DNA of 64,000 nt. Source: Takakia lepidozioides (Eukaryota > Streptophyta > Takakiopsida > Takakiales > Takakiaceae). The translations under genes and the position numbers were made by a program. The notes under the pieces are model-generated. The model did not search any database. It worked only from the letters and a program-made list of their open reading frames with translations, and was not told where the DNA came from. How positions within the stretch are numbered: the first letter of the stretch is position 1; each line of letters starts with the position of its first letter. The stretch is taken from NCBI GenBank assembly GCA_030704615.1, contig CM060734.1, forward strand, positions 62,698,042-62,762,041, in the 5' to 3' direction. Below, piece by piece: positions 35,036-45,959 of the stretch.

Positions 35036-36620
35036 TAAATTTTTAGGTTGAATTCTGCAAGTTAGCTCTTTGGTGCAAAAAAGTGAAGACCTGTTGGAAG
35101 CGCAAGTCAGCATATGAACTAGTGTGATAAGTAGGGTTAGGGTGTTTGCTGGAACAAATCTAGGTTGTCATTGTCAGCTGCTAGCAGCAAGGCAAGGATG
35201 TGTGCATGATTTGTGCAGAGGCAGAGATAGCTGAACGAGCAGGGATAGAGAGTGGGTCCAGATTCATCCAAGAGGGCCAGATTTCAAGCACAAGATTACT
35301 TATGATTCCCTATGGATCAATAGCTACAAGAAACCTGCATGGGTAGATGGTCAACTGGATGTCGCAGCAGCAGCAACACAACTGATAAATTCAGGCACTG
35401 GTAATCAATGCACCTTCTTCAACACATTTCACCCTGTTTTTTGCTCTTATCAGAATTGGCCCTAAATTTCCATGTTGAATTCTGCAAGTTAGCTGGTTAG
35501 TTGGGTGGAAGTATGCGGGAGATGTCAACCCTGATTATGGTTGACAGTTTTAGTGTATTATGATAGGATGTTCTCCATCTCAAAAATGTATGTTTCTCTT
35601 GCACACTTTGTCAAAATCACCTGGTGTGGGCTCTTGGCTCCTGTTAATACCATGATTTGGTATGCTTCCTGATGTTTACAAGGTTCTTGGGAGAGTCAGC
35701 TTGTAGGTCTTAGCAGACCTTTTTTCAATATGTGCCCGCTCAGCTGCACCATGGTGGTTCTCACGGACCAATTCGACATTACCTGACTACAGACACAAGC
35801 AGCACACACAAGCGATCCTCTTGGGTTCACGGTCAGTCAAATCCTCCATGGGTCATGACACAAGGTTGAGAACAATGTGGTGATGGCACCTTCTTCTTCC
35901 ACCTATTTCAGCCTATTTTGCCCTCTCATTAGACTCGGCCCTGAGATGCATATTGAATGCTGTAAATTAGCTCGTTGGGTGGATCTGTGGTGGTTTGGGG
36001 TGACTTGACAAGTGTCTGCCGATGTGGCAGCAGAAAGTATCCAAAAATAGATAACAGAATGAGGAGAAGCGGTGGAATGAACACTTATCCAGTCAACCAA
36101 TCCGACATTACCTGACTACAGACACAAACAACACACACGAGGTCATTTTGGGTTGATGGTCGGTTAAATCCTCCATGCGTCATGACACAAGGTCAAGGAC
36201 AATGTGATGAGCGCACCTTCTTCTTCAACCTTTTGGCAGTCTGTTTTGCCCACTCATCATTAGGGTTGGGGTATTTGCTGGAAGAACTTCACGCCGTCGG
36301 TGTCAGCTAAAGGACTGTCAGACAAGAATAGCTGAAAGACTAGGGATAGAGGTCCAGATTCATCCAAGAGGACCGGGTTTCAAACAAAAGATTACTTCTA
36401 TTCCTTGTGGACCAACAGCTACAAGAAATCTGTGTGGGTAGATGGTCAACTAGAAACTTAAGCAGCAGCAGCAGCAGCACAATTGATAGAACAATGCACT
36501 GTTAATGAAGGCACCTTCAACACATTTCAGCCTATTTTCCCCTGTTATTAGAGTCGTACCTAGATTTTCATGTTGAATTCTGCAAGTTAGCTGGTTGAGT
36601 AAGCCTTTCATAGTTTGGAG
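34985..36620. repeat. Reiterated module CACCTTCTTCAACACATTTC
   Basis: A unit starting GCACCTTCTTCAACACATTT, with CCTGTTTT, then a TTGAATTCTGCAAGTTAGCT word, recurs at about 34986, 35410, 35887, 36212 and 36510. A second unit, GGTCCAGATTCATCCAAGA followed by CAAGATTAC.TATGATTCCC and TAGCTACAAGAAACC, recurs at about 35250, 36355, 36905 and 38535. One frame of the second unit is open over about 40 codons (TYDSLWINSYKKPAW), so it may derive from a coding exon amplified within the element. Confidence 0.75.
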
Positions 36621-37254
36621 TGACTGACATCATACGGCCAACATGTGACAACAGGAAAGTATCCAGAAACAGGTAACAACCCCAGTCATCAATGGTGGGA
36701 CAATCAAGGCAAAAAGATGAATGCATGTGGGATTACAGAGAGTAGCAGATGCAATTGAGCATAAGAACTAGTGTGATAAGCTGAGTTGGGTGTTTCCTAG
36801 AACAAATCTAGGCTGCCATTGTTAGTTGCTAGCAGCTCAAGGCAAGGATGAATGCACTATTTGTGGAGAGGCATGGATAGCTGAAAGGGCAAGGATAGAG
36901 TGTGGGTCCAGATTCATCCAAGAAGGCCAGATTTCAAGCACAAGATTACCTATGATTCCCTGTGGATCAATAGCTACAAGAAACCTGCATAGGTGGATGG
37001 TCAACTAAAGGCAGCAGCTGCAGCGGCACAGTTGGTAAATCAGGCACCTCAACCATGACCACAGCTTCTGAAAGAGGATCAAGAGAGGGAGTCCACAATG
37101 CCTCTTCTGGCACTTCTGGGCATGTGAAGATGCTTTGTAAGGCAGGTAGACTGATAAAGGCTCTATAGACTTTAAACCAAGGAGGCATTTCAGCAGATTC
37201 ACGTACATATGTCTGTCTCTTGCTTAAGTGCATCAAGATGAAAGGTCTGGAAGC

Positions 37255-38375
37255 TGGAAAGCAGGTGCACACTCACATTATCTAAAGTGAATTCACACCA
37301 AATGTTTTTCTACTCAACACCCTTGTCAACATGTATGTTAAGTGTGGGAGCACCATGGATGCTCAGCAAGTATTCAATAGAATGCCTCAACGATCTTTGA
37401 TCACGTGGAATATAATGTTGGCAGGATTTACCAAGCATGGGTGTGGTAGGAATGCTTTGGAGACCTATGAGCAAATGTTGCGCAAAGGGGTGAAGCCCAA
37501 CCACATCACATTTGTGTGTTTGCAATGCGTGTGCAAGCAGGGGAGCTCTGGAAAAGGGGAAAGAGGTCCATGGTGACATCGTCAAAGCTGGAATTGTACC
37601 AGATGTCATTCTGAACACTGTCCTAGTGGACATGTATGCGAAATGTGGGTGCATTGAGGATGCAAAGGGAGTTTTCAACACATGGCTGAACGAGATGTGG
37701 TGTCGTGGAACACGATGCTTGTAGAGTATGCACAGCACGGACTTGGTATGGAGGCTTTGGAGACCTAGGATCAAATGATAGGGGAAGGGGTGAAGCCCAA
37801 CCACATCATGTTTGTGTGCATTTGCAATGCATATGCAAGCCTGGAAGCCCTGGAAAGGGCAAAGAGGTCCGTAGTGACATTGTCAGAGCTAGATTGTACC
37901 CAATGTCATTCTGAAGTACAATACCCTGGTGGATATGTATCCAAAATGTGGGTGCATCAAGGATGCAAAGGGAGTGTTCGATAGTATGGCTGAACAAGGT
38001 ATGGTGTCATGGAATGCCATGCTTGCAGGATATGCATAGCAGGGGCGCGACATGGAGGCATTGGAGACCTATGAGCAAATGATGGGGGAAGGGGTGAAGT
38101 GTAACCAGATCACGTTTGTGTGTTTGAAATGCTTGTGTAAGCCTGGCAGCCGTGGAAAATGGCAAAGAGATGCATGGTGACATCATCAAATCTGGAATTG
38201 CACCTGTCATTCTGACCACTGCCCTGGTGGACATGTATGCCAAATGTGGGTGCATTTAGGATGCAAAGGGAGTATTCGACAGTATGGCTGAACGGCATGT
38301 GGTGTTGTGGAGTGTGATGATTGCAGGATATGCACAGCAAGGGCGCGGGATGGAGGCTTTGGAGACCTAGGGGCA
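37255..38375 (+). pseudogene. PPR repeat fragments, array 2
   Basis: About three roughly 300-bp PPR triplets in tandem, each with MYAKCG(C/S), a VSWN.ML.GYAQ-type motif, ALETYEQM and GVKPNHITFVC. Stops and single-base shifts break every unit (for example ET followed by a stop near 37769 and again near 38370). The first unit is the best preserved (LVNMYVKCGSTMDAQQVFNR). The units are more like each other and like array 1 than expected for ordinary PPR paralogy, which suggests local amplification inside the mobile element. Confidence 0.85.
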
Positions 38376-38838
38376 AATGACGAGAAGCTGTGGAATGATT
38401 ATTTTTCTGACCCCAGTCAATGGTGGGACAACTGAGGCAAAAAGATGAATGTCTGTTACATTTCAGAGAGTAGCAAACGCAATATGAGCATAGGAACTAG
38501 TGTGATAAGCTGAAGGAGCAGAGATAGAGTGTGGGTCCAGATTCATCCAAGGGGGTCAGATTTCAAGCACAAGATTACCTATGATTCCCTATGGATCAAT
38601 AGCTACAAGAAACCCGCATGGGTAGAATCTGATGGTCTAATCCGTGGGACTCAATCTATCACCGAAGTCTTCCATTATGAAGATCAGAAATGCTTGGCAG
38701 CTTACATGCACGAGGCCTTTAGACAATCCCCTGAGCATTAGTTGCTTTTGGGCTGCTGTTGTATGTAACTGGTTGCTAATCCAGCACTTCTAAGGAGTTT
38801 TGATATATATACTTCTATGTATGTGGGCGTTGGGATGA

Positions 38839-39000
38839 CAGTTCAAGGTGGGAGATCATGTTCGGCTACTTGATATCAACAGCAAACGCACCAAGGTTGG
38901 ATGTGGACTTTTTGTTGGTCTGCAAGGGAGCAAGGTAGGTGACGGGTACCCTGTGGTGCCACTCGATTATGTGCTCTATCCATCAAAGAGGCGATCATAA
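38839..39000 (+). CDS. Transposon-associated small ORF / C-terminal exon
   Basis: An open segment reads FKVGDHVRLLDINSKRTKVG, then CGLFVGLQGSKVGDGYPVVP, and ends in a stop after YPSKRRS. The style resembles the C-terminal tail of plant CACTA/Ptta-type transposon proteins, which would fit its position near the CACTA terminus. No transposase catalytic region was found. The start is not defined; it may be the last exon of a degraded transposase gene. Confidence 0.35.
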   Translation, partial: QFKVGDHVRLLDINSKRTKVGCGLFVGLQGSKVGDGYPVVPLDYVLYPSKRRS

Positions 39001-39479
39001 GTGTGCTCCTCTGAGAGAGTTGGGGCAAGTGGTAGGAAACACCACAATTTGGAGCCTGAAGCACCTGAAACATGATGCAATGTAGTTAAAAATATGCCAC
39101 AGTGGTGATATATAAATAGAGCTCAGCTTCAATTGTAGGAGTACTAGTGGACTGTTGTCCCTATGTGGGCTTGGGTTTTGGGACTTGTAGCCTTTGAGGC
39201 TTGGTTATTTATCCAGGTGGCCTTTCAGGCTTCTTGATTGTAGAGCCTTTGTGACATCCATGGGAACATTTTTCCCATTGGATTTTTGCAGTATGATCGA
39301 CATTCCAGAGACAATCTATGTATTTGTGTGAAATTCTTTCATTCAATTAAATATATTGCTCTGTAATATTTAAACACATCTGAATATCAAAACGATAAAT
39401 AAAATTTACATGAAATAAATAAATAAAATAGCATTAATGGTTTTATAAACTAATCGAATAAAGACACGTGTTAGATGAC

Positions 39480-39913
39480 CTACCAGAACCAGAACAAAGC
39501 TATAGTGATAGAGTCATATTTGTAGTCATGAAATATGTCACGTGATACCTTCAGTGATGTAGTGAGTAGTGATATAGTCATAAGTGTAGTCATATACATC
39601 CGGGAGGTCACACGTGTCATGGAGAGACCTTTCCATGTTGGCGCTCATCTGTAGTGACATAGTCGTAAGTGTAGTCATGATACGTAGCCTTGTAGTCGTA
39701 TAGTTATGACTATAGCACTACACCCCACGTCACTCTGAGTTGTTGGGCAGGTGCCACGTCTGCAGTGACGACCATCACTTCGCACTTATCACTCCGCAGT
39801 GATGGTAGAACTGACTTCGTGTTTGTCACTGTATAATGATGTAGTCATAATCGCACTTCTCACTGCAAATGTAGTGATATTTGCAGTCATAAAAACGATA
39901 ATTTGTACTAGTG
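39480..39913. repeat. Subterminal repeat array of the CACTA-like element
   Basis: At least eight copies of a GTAGTCAT(A/G)-like word and several GTAGTGA words lie within the last 430 bp before the TACTAGTG terminus. In CACTA elements such arrays are transposase binding sites. Confidence 0.6.
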
Positions 39914-39916
39914 AAT

Positions 39917-40890
39917 GAAATCTCCAGTTCATTCAATCACAGTCGGGAGAAATATCTCAAGCTGCTGGCCAACTACTTGTGGGCTAGGGTGTTTCTCTAG
40001 AGTCGCATACAATGAATCGAAAATCTAGTTCTCAACTGACATGCAGCTAATGGTTTTATATTGGTCAATGATGGTGGGCCGTGGCTGATACGGGAGTCTA
40101 AATATGACAGTCTCTAGGGACTTGATACTGTTCGCATGGGAATAGCAGCACAACTATTATACAATTTAGCTACATGAACAACAAATATAGCATCAAACAC
40201 CTAGTAGTAAATAGGATTTTTGACATTGCTTGTAATAGCTCCAATTAGTTAGTTGGTGGTTATTCAGTTGGAGATTATTTAGTTGGGGAACAGTTTACGA
40301 GTGTTTTACAGTAAATCGTCAGAAGTACCACAGCCCGTCACAGATGAACCTTGATTGGTGAATTATCTAAACCCAGATCTAGATCACAATACAGATAGAA
40401 ACCATATTTTATAACGAGATGAAGATCAGAGAGCAAGAGGGAAAGTTATATGTGCAAGTGTGGAGAGCAAGCAACTTGAGAGTCCAACTCGGTGTCATCA
40501 ACATTGGACTTGTCGATACAGCAAATACAGGAATAGATCCGGGAATATTATATTAGGGTCTTCGGTGTCATGGACATTGAACTTAGGTATAAATTGGGCA
40601 GAATGTCATTTGCCTTGCTCTGAACACGGACGCCCGCAATAGAAACCCCATATCTGCCCGCGAGAAAAAGTTCTAGATTAAGACCTAGAAAGCAGAAGAA
40701 TCCACTACCTCCTGACTATTATATACCACGGAATGGGCCGCTTCAAGTTTAAATAAATAAATAAAATTTAAATTTAAAAAAAAAACGGTCAAGATGCCCA
40801 AAAAGTGTAAATTATGCTGTCACTTGAAAGGCTATCGTACACCTTAATGACATCCAAGGCAAGTGATATATGAGGCCCGGGAGTTGAATC
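39917..40890. other. Intergenic, no gene supported
   Basis: Only short random frames. An AT-rich run with an A-rich end (about 40740-40788, AAATAAATAAATAAAATTTA...) looks like another retroposon tail. Confidence 0.4.
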
Positions 40891-40899
40891 TACACATAG

Positions 40900-42010
40900 G
40901 GTAATTGTCCCCCCTTTGCAGAACGGTTGGCCGTCCAGGAGCAATCTTAAGCTACCTAGACGACAATCAATTCACATGCAAAGGGTTGGCTTGCGGCTGG
41001 GCACTTTCAACTTCTCAGGGCTGACTAACCAAAGGAAACAACTGGAAGTGAGACAGGTTCTTCGGACTAATGATATTCACATCTGTGCTGGGCAAGAGAC
41101 ATGGGAAACGTCGGATAAACTGGTTGGAGATGTCAATGGTTATAAATGGGCAGGTAAGATGTGTACTCTCAAAGCAGCCTCTGCCAAACGCAATAAAAAA
41201 TGGGTTGGATTCTTTGTCCGTGATTTCTTGTTTGACAACTGTGAAATTATCAACAAGGGTTTGAGGTACGAGCATAGTATCTGGCTAAAACTGAAACTGA
41301 AGCGTGGCGTGAGTACAAAGGACCTCTTTGTGGGTTGTGTTTACATGCCCACAGAGGGGGCCCTTAGTGCTGACACAGACCCTTAGTGCTAGACTGTGCT
41401 TCTTTCCTTGCCAAAGGTCAGGTGATTTTATTCGGTGACTTCAGTGCCCGAGTGGATAAAGGTCTCCAACAGGATGATATTATTGGGCCTTTTGGTGAGG
41501 ACGAGCTGAACTCTAATGGCAGACGGTTAATTAACTGTCTGGAAGAGCTTCAGCTTTTGACCTTGAATAATAGGGCAAAATGTGACCAACTGTAGTGGAC
41601 TCGTGAAAAACACTATTTTCTTGAAGATTTCGCAGAAAACGTCACTTTCTCCATCAACGTACTCGCCACCGAGCCACTCTCCAAAAGCATACAAGCAGCA
41701 TATTTACTCCCCAATTGGATACTTTCAACATCTTACTCCAGGGTCAATTATTTGGACATTATGTTTTGAAGAGCATACGAGTAATTCATCATCTTTGCGA
41801 TTCACTGAAAGTCTGCAAGGCCACCAATTCTTCGAGAAGTACAGCTGAACTTCGGTCACACAAGACATTGTTGGTTGGCATAATATTGGAGGATATTTTT
41901 TGTGAGATCATCAACATATCCACGATACTCGAGACAGCATTTCAGGGACTTCTTCTATCTTCTGCTGACAAAAACCTTCGGAACAACAGAAGAATACAGA
42001 TTTGAAAATG
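40900..42010 (+). pseudogene. Decayed non-LTR retrotransposon: endonuclease portion
   Basis: Translation in pieces gives an APE-type endonuclease: LRLGTFNFSGLTNQRKQLEV, then CAGQETWET, KKWVGFFVRD and GCVYMPTEG. In another frame, GDFSARVDKGLQQDDIIGPF continues with a GRRLINCLEELQLLTLNNR-like segment. The GDFxARV and QETW motifs are characteristic of RTE/CR1-like LINE endonucleases. Frameshift near 41386 and stops after 41580 show it is dead, and the reverse transcriptase is not recognisable downstream. Confidence 0.85.
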
Positions 42011-42439
42011 GTCCCTCCAACCTTGTCAAAATATCGTGATTTTAGGAAATGGCTTTCCTCAAAATATTTTCATCATAAGTACATCGACCGACATCGTCTT
42101 GTGTTACCAGAGTTCAGTCCTCCTTCTAGAAGTTGATACTCTCATTGACATGGTTTACGTTACTTGTATTGGTCCATGCCGCATATGACGAGACTTACTC
42201 AAATTGACGTGGTTCTGAAAAACCTGGTTGTTTATCATGAATGTCTCCCCATTGTCTTTCATTTCATGTCATGGTATTGTGTCATTGTGCCATGTTTTGC
42301 TCATATATTTGATTGATTTGTCTTGTACGTTACATAGTAACGGCCTTCACAAGCTCAGTCGCAGTTACGAATATGACTAAGGCACAAGGTGCTCCAATCA
42401 TCCATCAGGGCGCGGATCATGAAGGGAGTTATTACCTGA

Positions 42440-42661
42440 CACCCGTTTATTTATTTATTTTTTAATGCAATGGAAACATCTGGGAGCGACAGCTCACAAA
42501 TCAGGCCCCCTAATAGTATAAACTCTTTTACAGTAACCCCCCCATGTGGCGTTGGAATGGGACACCACCCAGGAACATACCACACCCGTCAGTAGCAAGA
42601 TTTGACCCCATAATCATTTGGGTGGCACTCAGTGCACTTCACCAACTGAGCTACTGACTGT
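42440..42661 (-). mobile_element. tRNA-derived SINE
   Basis: Read on the minus strand from 42661: CAGTAGCTCAGTTGGTGAAG (A box, TRGCNNAGTNGG type), then about 40 bp on GGGGTCAAATCTTG (B-box-like), a unique body ending GAGCTGTCGCTCCCAGATG, and a tail AAAAAATAAATAAATAAA at 42445-42462. An RNA polymerase III internal promoter followed by a body and A-rich tail is the classic SINE layout. The B box deviates from consensus. No clean target-site duplication was found. Confidence 0.8.
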
Positions 42662-42930
42662 TGGTATCTTATTCAACTCTTACTAAACGTCGAGTGAACA
42701 GTGGAACTTGCTTTATGAGCCAAATAGAAACTGCTTTTTCTCCTGAAGTTTATACATAATGTTTCTTTATTGCTCATATTATATATTAATAGACAAACAA
42801 TTATTTATATCTTTATATTTATATTTAAAATGATCCATTTAAATTCATTTAAATGATTTAAAAAATACATATTCAGATATTTCTCCTTATTTCTGGACCA
42901 AACTTTAGTCCAGATTTACTTAAAATTGTG

Positions 42931-44222
42931 TTATTCCCAATTGCTCGATTCTGTTAGCTGTTTTGAATGCCTCCTCCACTGTATTATGGGTAACATACCC
43001 ATTTTTTTTTGTAATTCAGGTCTTAGTCCACTCACAAACCAAGTTTTCTGTAATCTTGGTGCCGGTACAACAGCCAGCTTTTTCATTATTAACTCCATCT
43101 TTTCCATATATTCTTCAACAATTTTATGCTTCTTTTGCCTCAACTGTTGTAAACTCCCATACACTTCATCCTCAATTTTGCTTATCCTGAACCTGTTTCG
43201 AAATGCTGTACTAAGGCCATCTAAGGTTAGGAAATGATTATTATGAAACTTTGTATACCATTCACTCGCTTTCTTGATAAGTGAACAAGGAAATAGTCTC
43301 AATTTGGCATCATCGCCATTCTCATTGTTCACTATACACATGTGCTCAAATTGGCTGATGTGTACATCAGGATCCCTTTTTCCTGCATATATTGGAAATG
43401 TGGCTTTGCCCGTGTTGGAGGTACCGCCATCTGTGGCCCTATACCCTGCCTTCTCACAGGTGCTGGTCCTTGAGGACTTGTTGTTGTAGTGGTGGAACTT
43501 CCATCAGGTGTTGGCTCGATCCTGAGCACTCCATGCTACTAGCCCCCTGTACTTGCAGTACCCTCAGCTCCAGTTGCACTACTTCCCACACTCCCTGTCC
43601 CCCCAGAGCCAGATCCAAACTGCCCGCCCGATCCCCCTGAGCCAATACATGTGTTGGCCTGTGATCCAAGTGCTCCACTTGATCCAGATCCAATAGGTTG
43701 GGATGTCCTGGTTGTAGTCTCAACCTCAACTATTAGGTCTACTTCTTCATACTCTTCATCTTCCAAGTTCTTCTCTTGGATTTCTTCTTCCTCACTCATA
43801 TAACTCAACTGCAGTGGTGTTGGAGAGTCTGAACTCTCTGTTGGCTCTGCCACATCTTCCTCTCCTTCTTTATCTTGTGTTTCAAAAACTGGAATTCCTG
43901 CTCTTGGTGTTTCATGCCAACTCTGATCAAAGATTTCTGTCAAATCTTTAACCCAGGGATGTACCTCAGATCTTTTCCCTCGTGGCCGATCTTCTTCCTG
44001 TACCAAATCCCTTAATGTTTCTTGTAAAGAATAAGAAGGAGTGGCATCCAAATCTGGTTCTTCCGGTATGGGTGATGTACTCTCTGGCCTTAATGGTGTG
44101 AGAGGTCCAGATGATTCCCCTATGTCTATTCCTCTCTCCCAAAGATATGGATAATTAGCTTTCAATTTTTTATTTTTTTTGGCTGAATATTTGTGCAGTC
44201 TAGCTTCCCTTTCATCACTCAT
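42931..44222 (-). pseudogene. LTR-retrotransposon gag, separate family from the methyltransferase element
   Basis: The upstream frame (43539-44222) starts MSDEREARLHKYSAKKNKKL and is acidic and Gly/Ser-rich, as in gag N-termini. The downstream frame (42931-43341) is a retrotransposon gag core: LRLFPCSLIKKASEWY, FRNRFRISKIEDEVYGSL, LRQKKHKIVEEYMEKM and FVSGLRPELQKK. The two are joined through a third frame (43332-43529), so the gene is shifted at least twice. No protease or polymerase follows on the minus strand below 42930, so this copy is truncated. Confidence 0.8.
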
Positions 44223-44299
44223 GTCTCATGTCTTTCATATCTTTAATGAGGCAATAACCAAAACTCTCTCCTGTAGTATCTTTCGTATATTCCTGGATT

Positions 44300-44674
44300 T
44301 CATTCAAGCTTTAATGCACCCTTGGCTATATCAGAAGGCTTTGTTACCATATAACCATATGGCAAGCAGGTCTGAAAAGCTATTCTTGGTGTAAGTTTGA
44401 TCCATAAGATATCCTTAGGAATCCAATTCTTTACCAGTATAAGCTCTTCATGCATATGAGTAAAAATATTTATTTTCCGTTCCTCCCAGCTTTCAAACTC
44501 CACTCGTTTAATGGATAACAATGTTATCACATAAACCGGTGTTGGTAACCAACTTGCTCTCCCTCTATAGGCCACTTGATAAATCTTTATCACTCCTTTT
44601 TCCAGACCCCACTCTGGATCGGCATCATGCACTCTCTTAAGAATATTTTCTTTGCAACCGTCTGGCAATTCCAA
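44300..44674 (-). CDS. Open frame upstream of gag, function unknown
   Basis: A 124-codon frame just upstream of the gag above, on the same strand, beginning MELPDGCKENILKRVHDADP. It has no domain I recognise. Its position suggests an accessory frame, or the leader of the same retrotransposon, or an unrelated plant gene fragment carried with it. Confidence 0.3.
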   Translation of the reverse strand: MELPDGCKENILKRVHDADPEWGLEKGVIKIYQVAYRGRASWLPTPVYVITLLSIKRVEFESWEERKINIFTHMHEELILVKNWIPKDILWIKLTPRIAFQTCLPYGYMVTKPSDIAKGALKLE

Positions 44675-44741
44675 GAACCTCTAAAAGAATTGTTTGGACA
44701 ATCTTTCTTTCTCAGTTTCACATGGAATTTGATTCATATCA

Positions 44742-45064
44742 AACTCTATCACATAAACTAAGTCAAGCCAAGGGCACCCTTGCTAAGGGAATCCACCCTA
44801 CAAAGCCCTCAACACACTCCCTCTCAATACCTAGAGCTATGGAAGTGAGAGAAGCTCATGGAGACTCAACTACAAGAAGATGAGCCTCCTCAACACTCAC
44901 AAGGGGAAAACCTATCCCCATGTCCCAAGTGAGGCTCGACACCTCACTTGGCATGTGAGACCAAATGAAGTCCCAACACACAAAATATAAATATAAATAT
45001 CTAAAATGTCCTAGTTAACTAGAAGTAGATAATTCTAGATAACCATGACTAAAACCATGACAGC
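44742..45064 (-). repeat. LTR (partial), 3' LTR of the methyltransferase element
   Basis: On the minus strand this starts with TGTCATGGTTTTAGTCATGG at 45064 and runs to 44742, where the match ends. The same roughly 320 bp is present in opposite orientation at 53773-54092. The TG start, and its position about 340 bp after the end of pol, fit a 3' LTR. The distal part is missing, apparently replaced by the neighbouring gag element. Confidence 0.7.
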
Positions 45065-45406
45065 TGTCGTGCACCTAAGCATCGTGCCACAACATACATT
45101 GTTGTCCACCACACAACCTAAGCACACAATCCTAGAAAGCTATACCACAATCGCCCCCCTAGCTGGTGATTAGGTCCCTCTAACACCGGATAACTGACAA
45201 GTATCCATCCCAATAAGATCATCGTTTGGTCATCAATCGCCCAAGTCCCAGTATTTGAAGGCAATAGATCAAGAAGCCGGGTGCAAAAGTAGCCCCATCA
45301 ATACTCGCCTTCCTGCAATCCATGGCTTCAATTGGGTGTCCATGGCATCGAACTCCCGTTAGCTAGACCTTGGATCACTTGTCAACCTCGCCACTGTCAA
45401 GCCCTA

Positions 45407-45937
45407 CTACCTCTGTCCAAGGCATCGTGGACACCACCATTCTCCACTAGGAACCTCCTCAAGTGGCGGTGTCAATCATCCCATGTGCCACCCCCTTGAG
45501 CATTTGTCACACACCAACATGGTCGCGGCACCACCAGCATGCCCACATAGCATGCAACGCAACCCTGCAGGTACCACTGCAAGGTTGGGATCTATCCTCC
45601 CATCCACATGTGTACGGTGACATGGCGCACAATTGCGCACATGGTCCTTCCATACCATGCCATCTCGACCCTCCAGAATCAACACTCCTGAAGGCAACAC
45701 CTCCCGGACCCTTAGAATCACACGACCTGCTGTGACATCCAAGGTCATAGGCGTTGTCTGCTGCAGATACACATAGTCCCCAGGATGGAAACTCCGAACA
45801 CCTGGCCGATATCCCCATCCACGTATAGTGGCGTACCTTAATGTGTCTCGGTGTTGGGCAATAGCAAGGTTCTCAAAAGCCATAGGCATGACTCTCTTGA
45901 ACAACTCTGCCCGTTGGGCATATGCTTGTGTCCACAC
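45407..45937 (-). pseudogene. C-terminus of Gypsy pol with a PHD finger
   Basis: After the integrase core, a segment resembling the integrase C-terminal barrel (FHPGDYVYL, VREVLPSGVLILEGRDG) leads into a zinc-binding module: CMLCGH, then LVCDKCSRGWHMG, an in-frame TGA (45476-45478), then LTPPLEEVPSGEWWCPRCLG and a final stop at 45407-45409. This matches the PHD pattern Cys4-His-Cys3, with the stop exactly where the sixth zinc ligand (WHxxC) should be. PHD fingers in other proteins bind histone H3 tails. Gypsy chromoviruses usually carry a chromodomain here; none is seen. Confidence 0.85.
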
Positions 45938-45959
45938 ATCCGGATCATCAAGGTTGAGG

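Larger units (their letters stand above)
33950..39916. mobile_element. CACTA-like DNA element carrying PPR fragments
   Basis: The right end (to 39913) reads TTTGTACTAGTG, the reverse complement of a CACTA terminus. The last 450 bp are packed with subterminal words such as GTAGTCATAA and GTAGTGATAT. At the left, about 33975-34110, the same words occur in opposite orientation (CTTATGACTACAT, ACATCACTAC). Inverted subterminal arrays are a hallmark of CACTA/En-Spm elements. A precise left CACTA end was not found, so the left border is approximate. Inside lie PPR pseudogene arrays, reiterated non-coding modules and a small transposon-like ORF. Confidence 0.45.

Noticed and set aside
42560-42661. 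Functional tRNA gene
   Set aside because: A box and B-box-like words are present, but no acceptor stem or cloverleaf closes, and an A-rich SINE tail follows.
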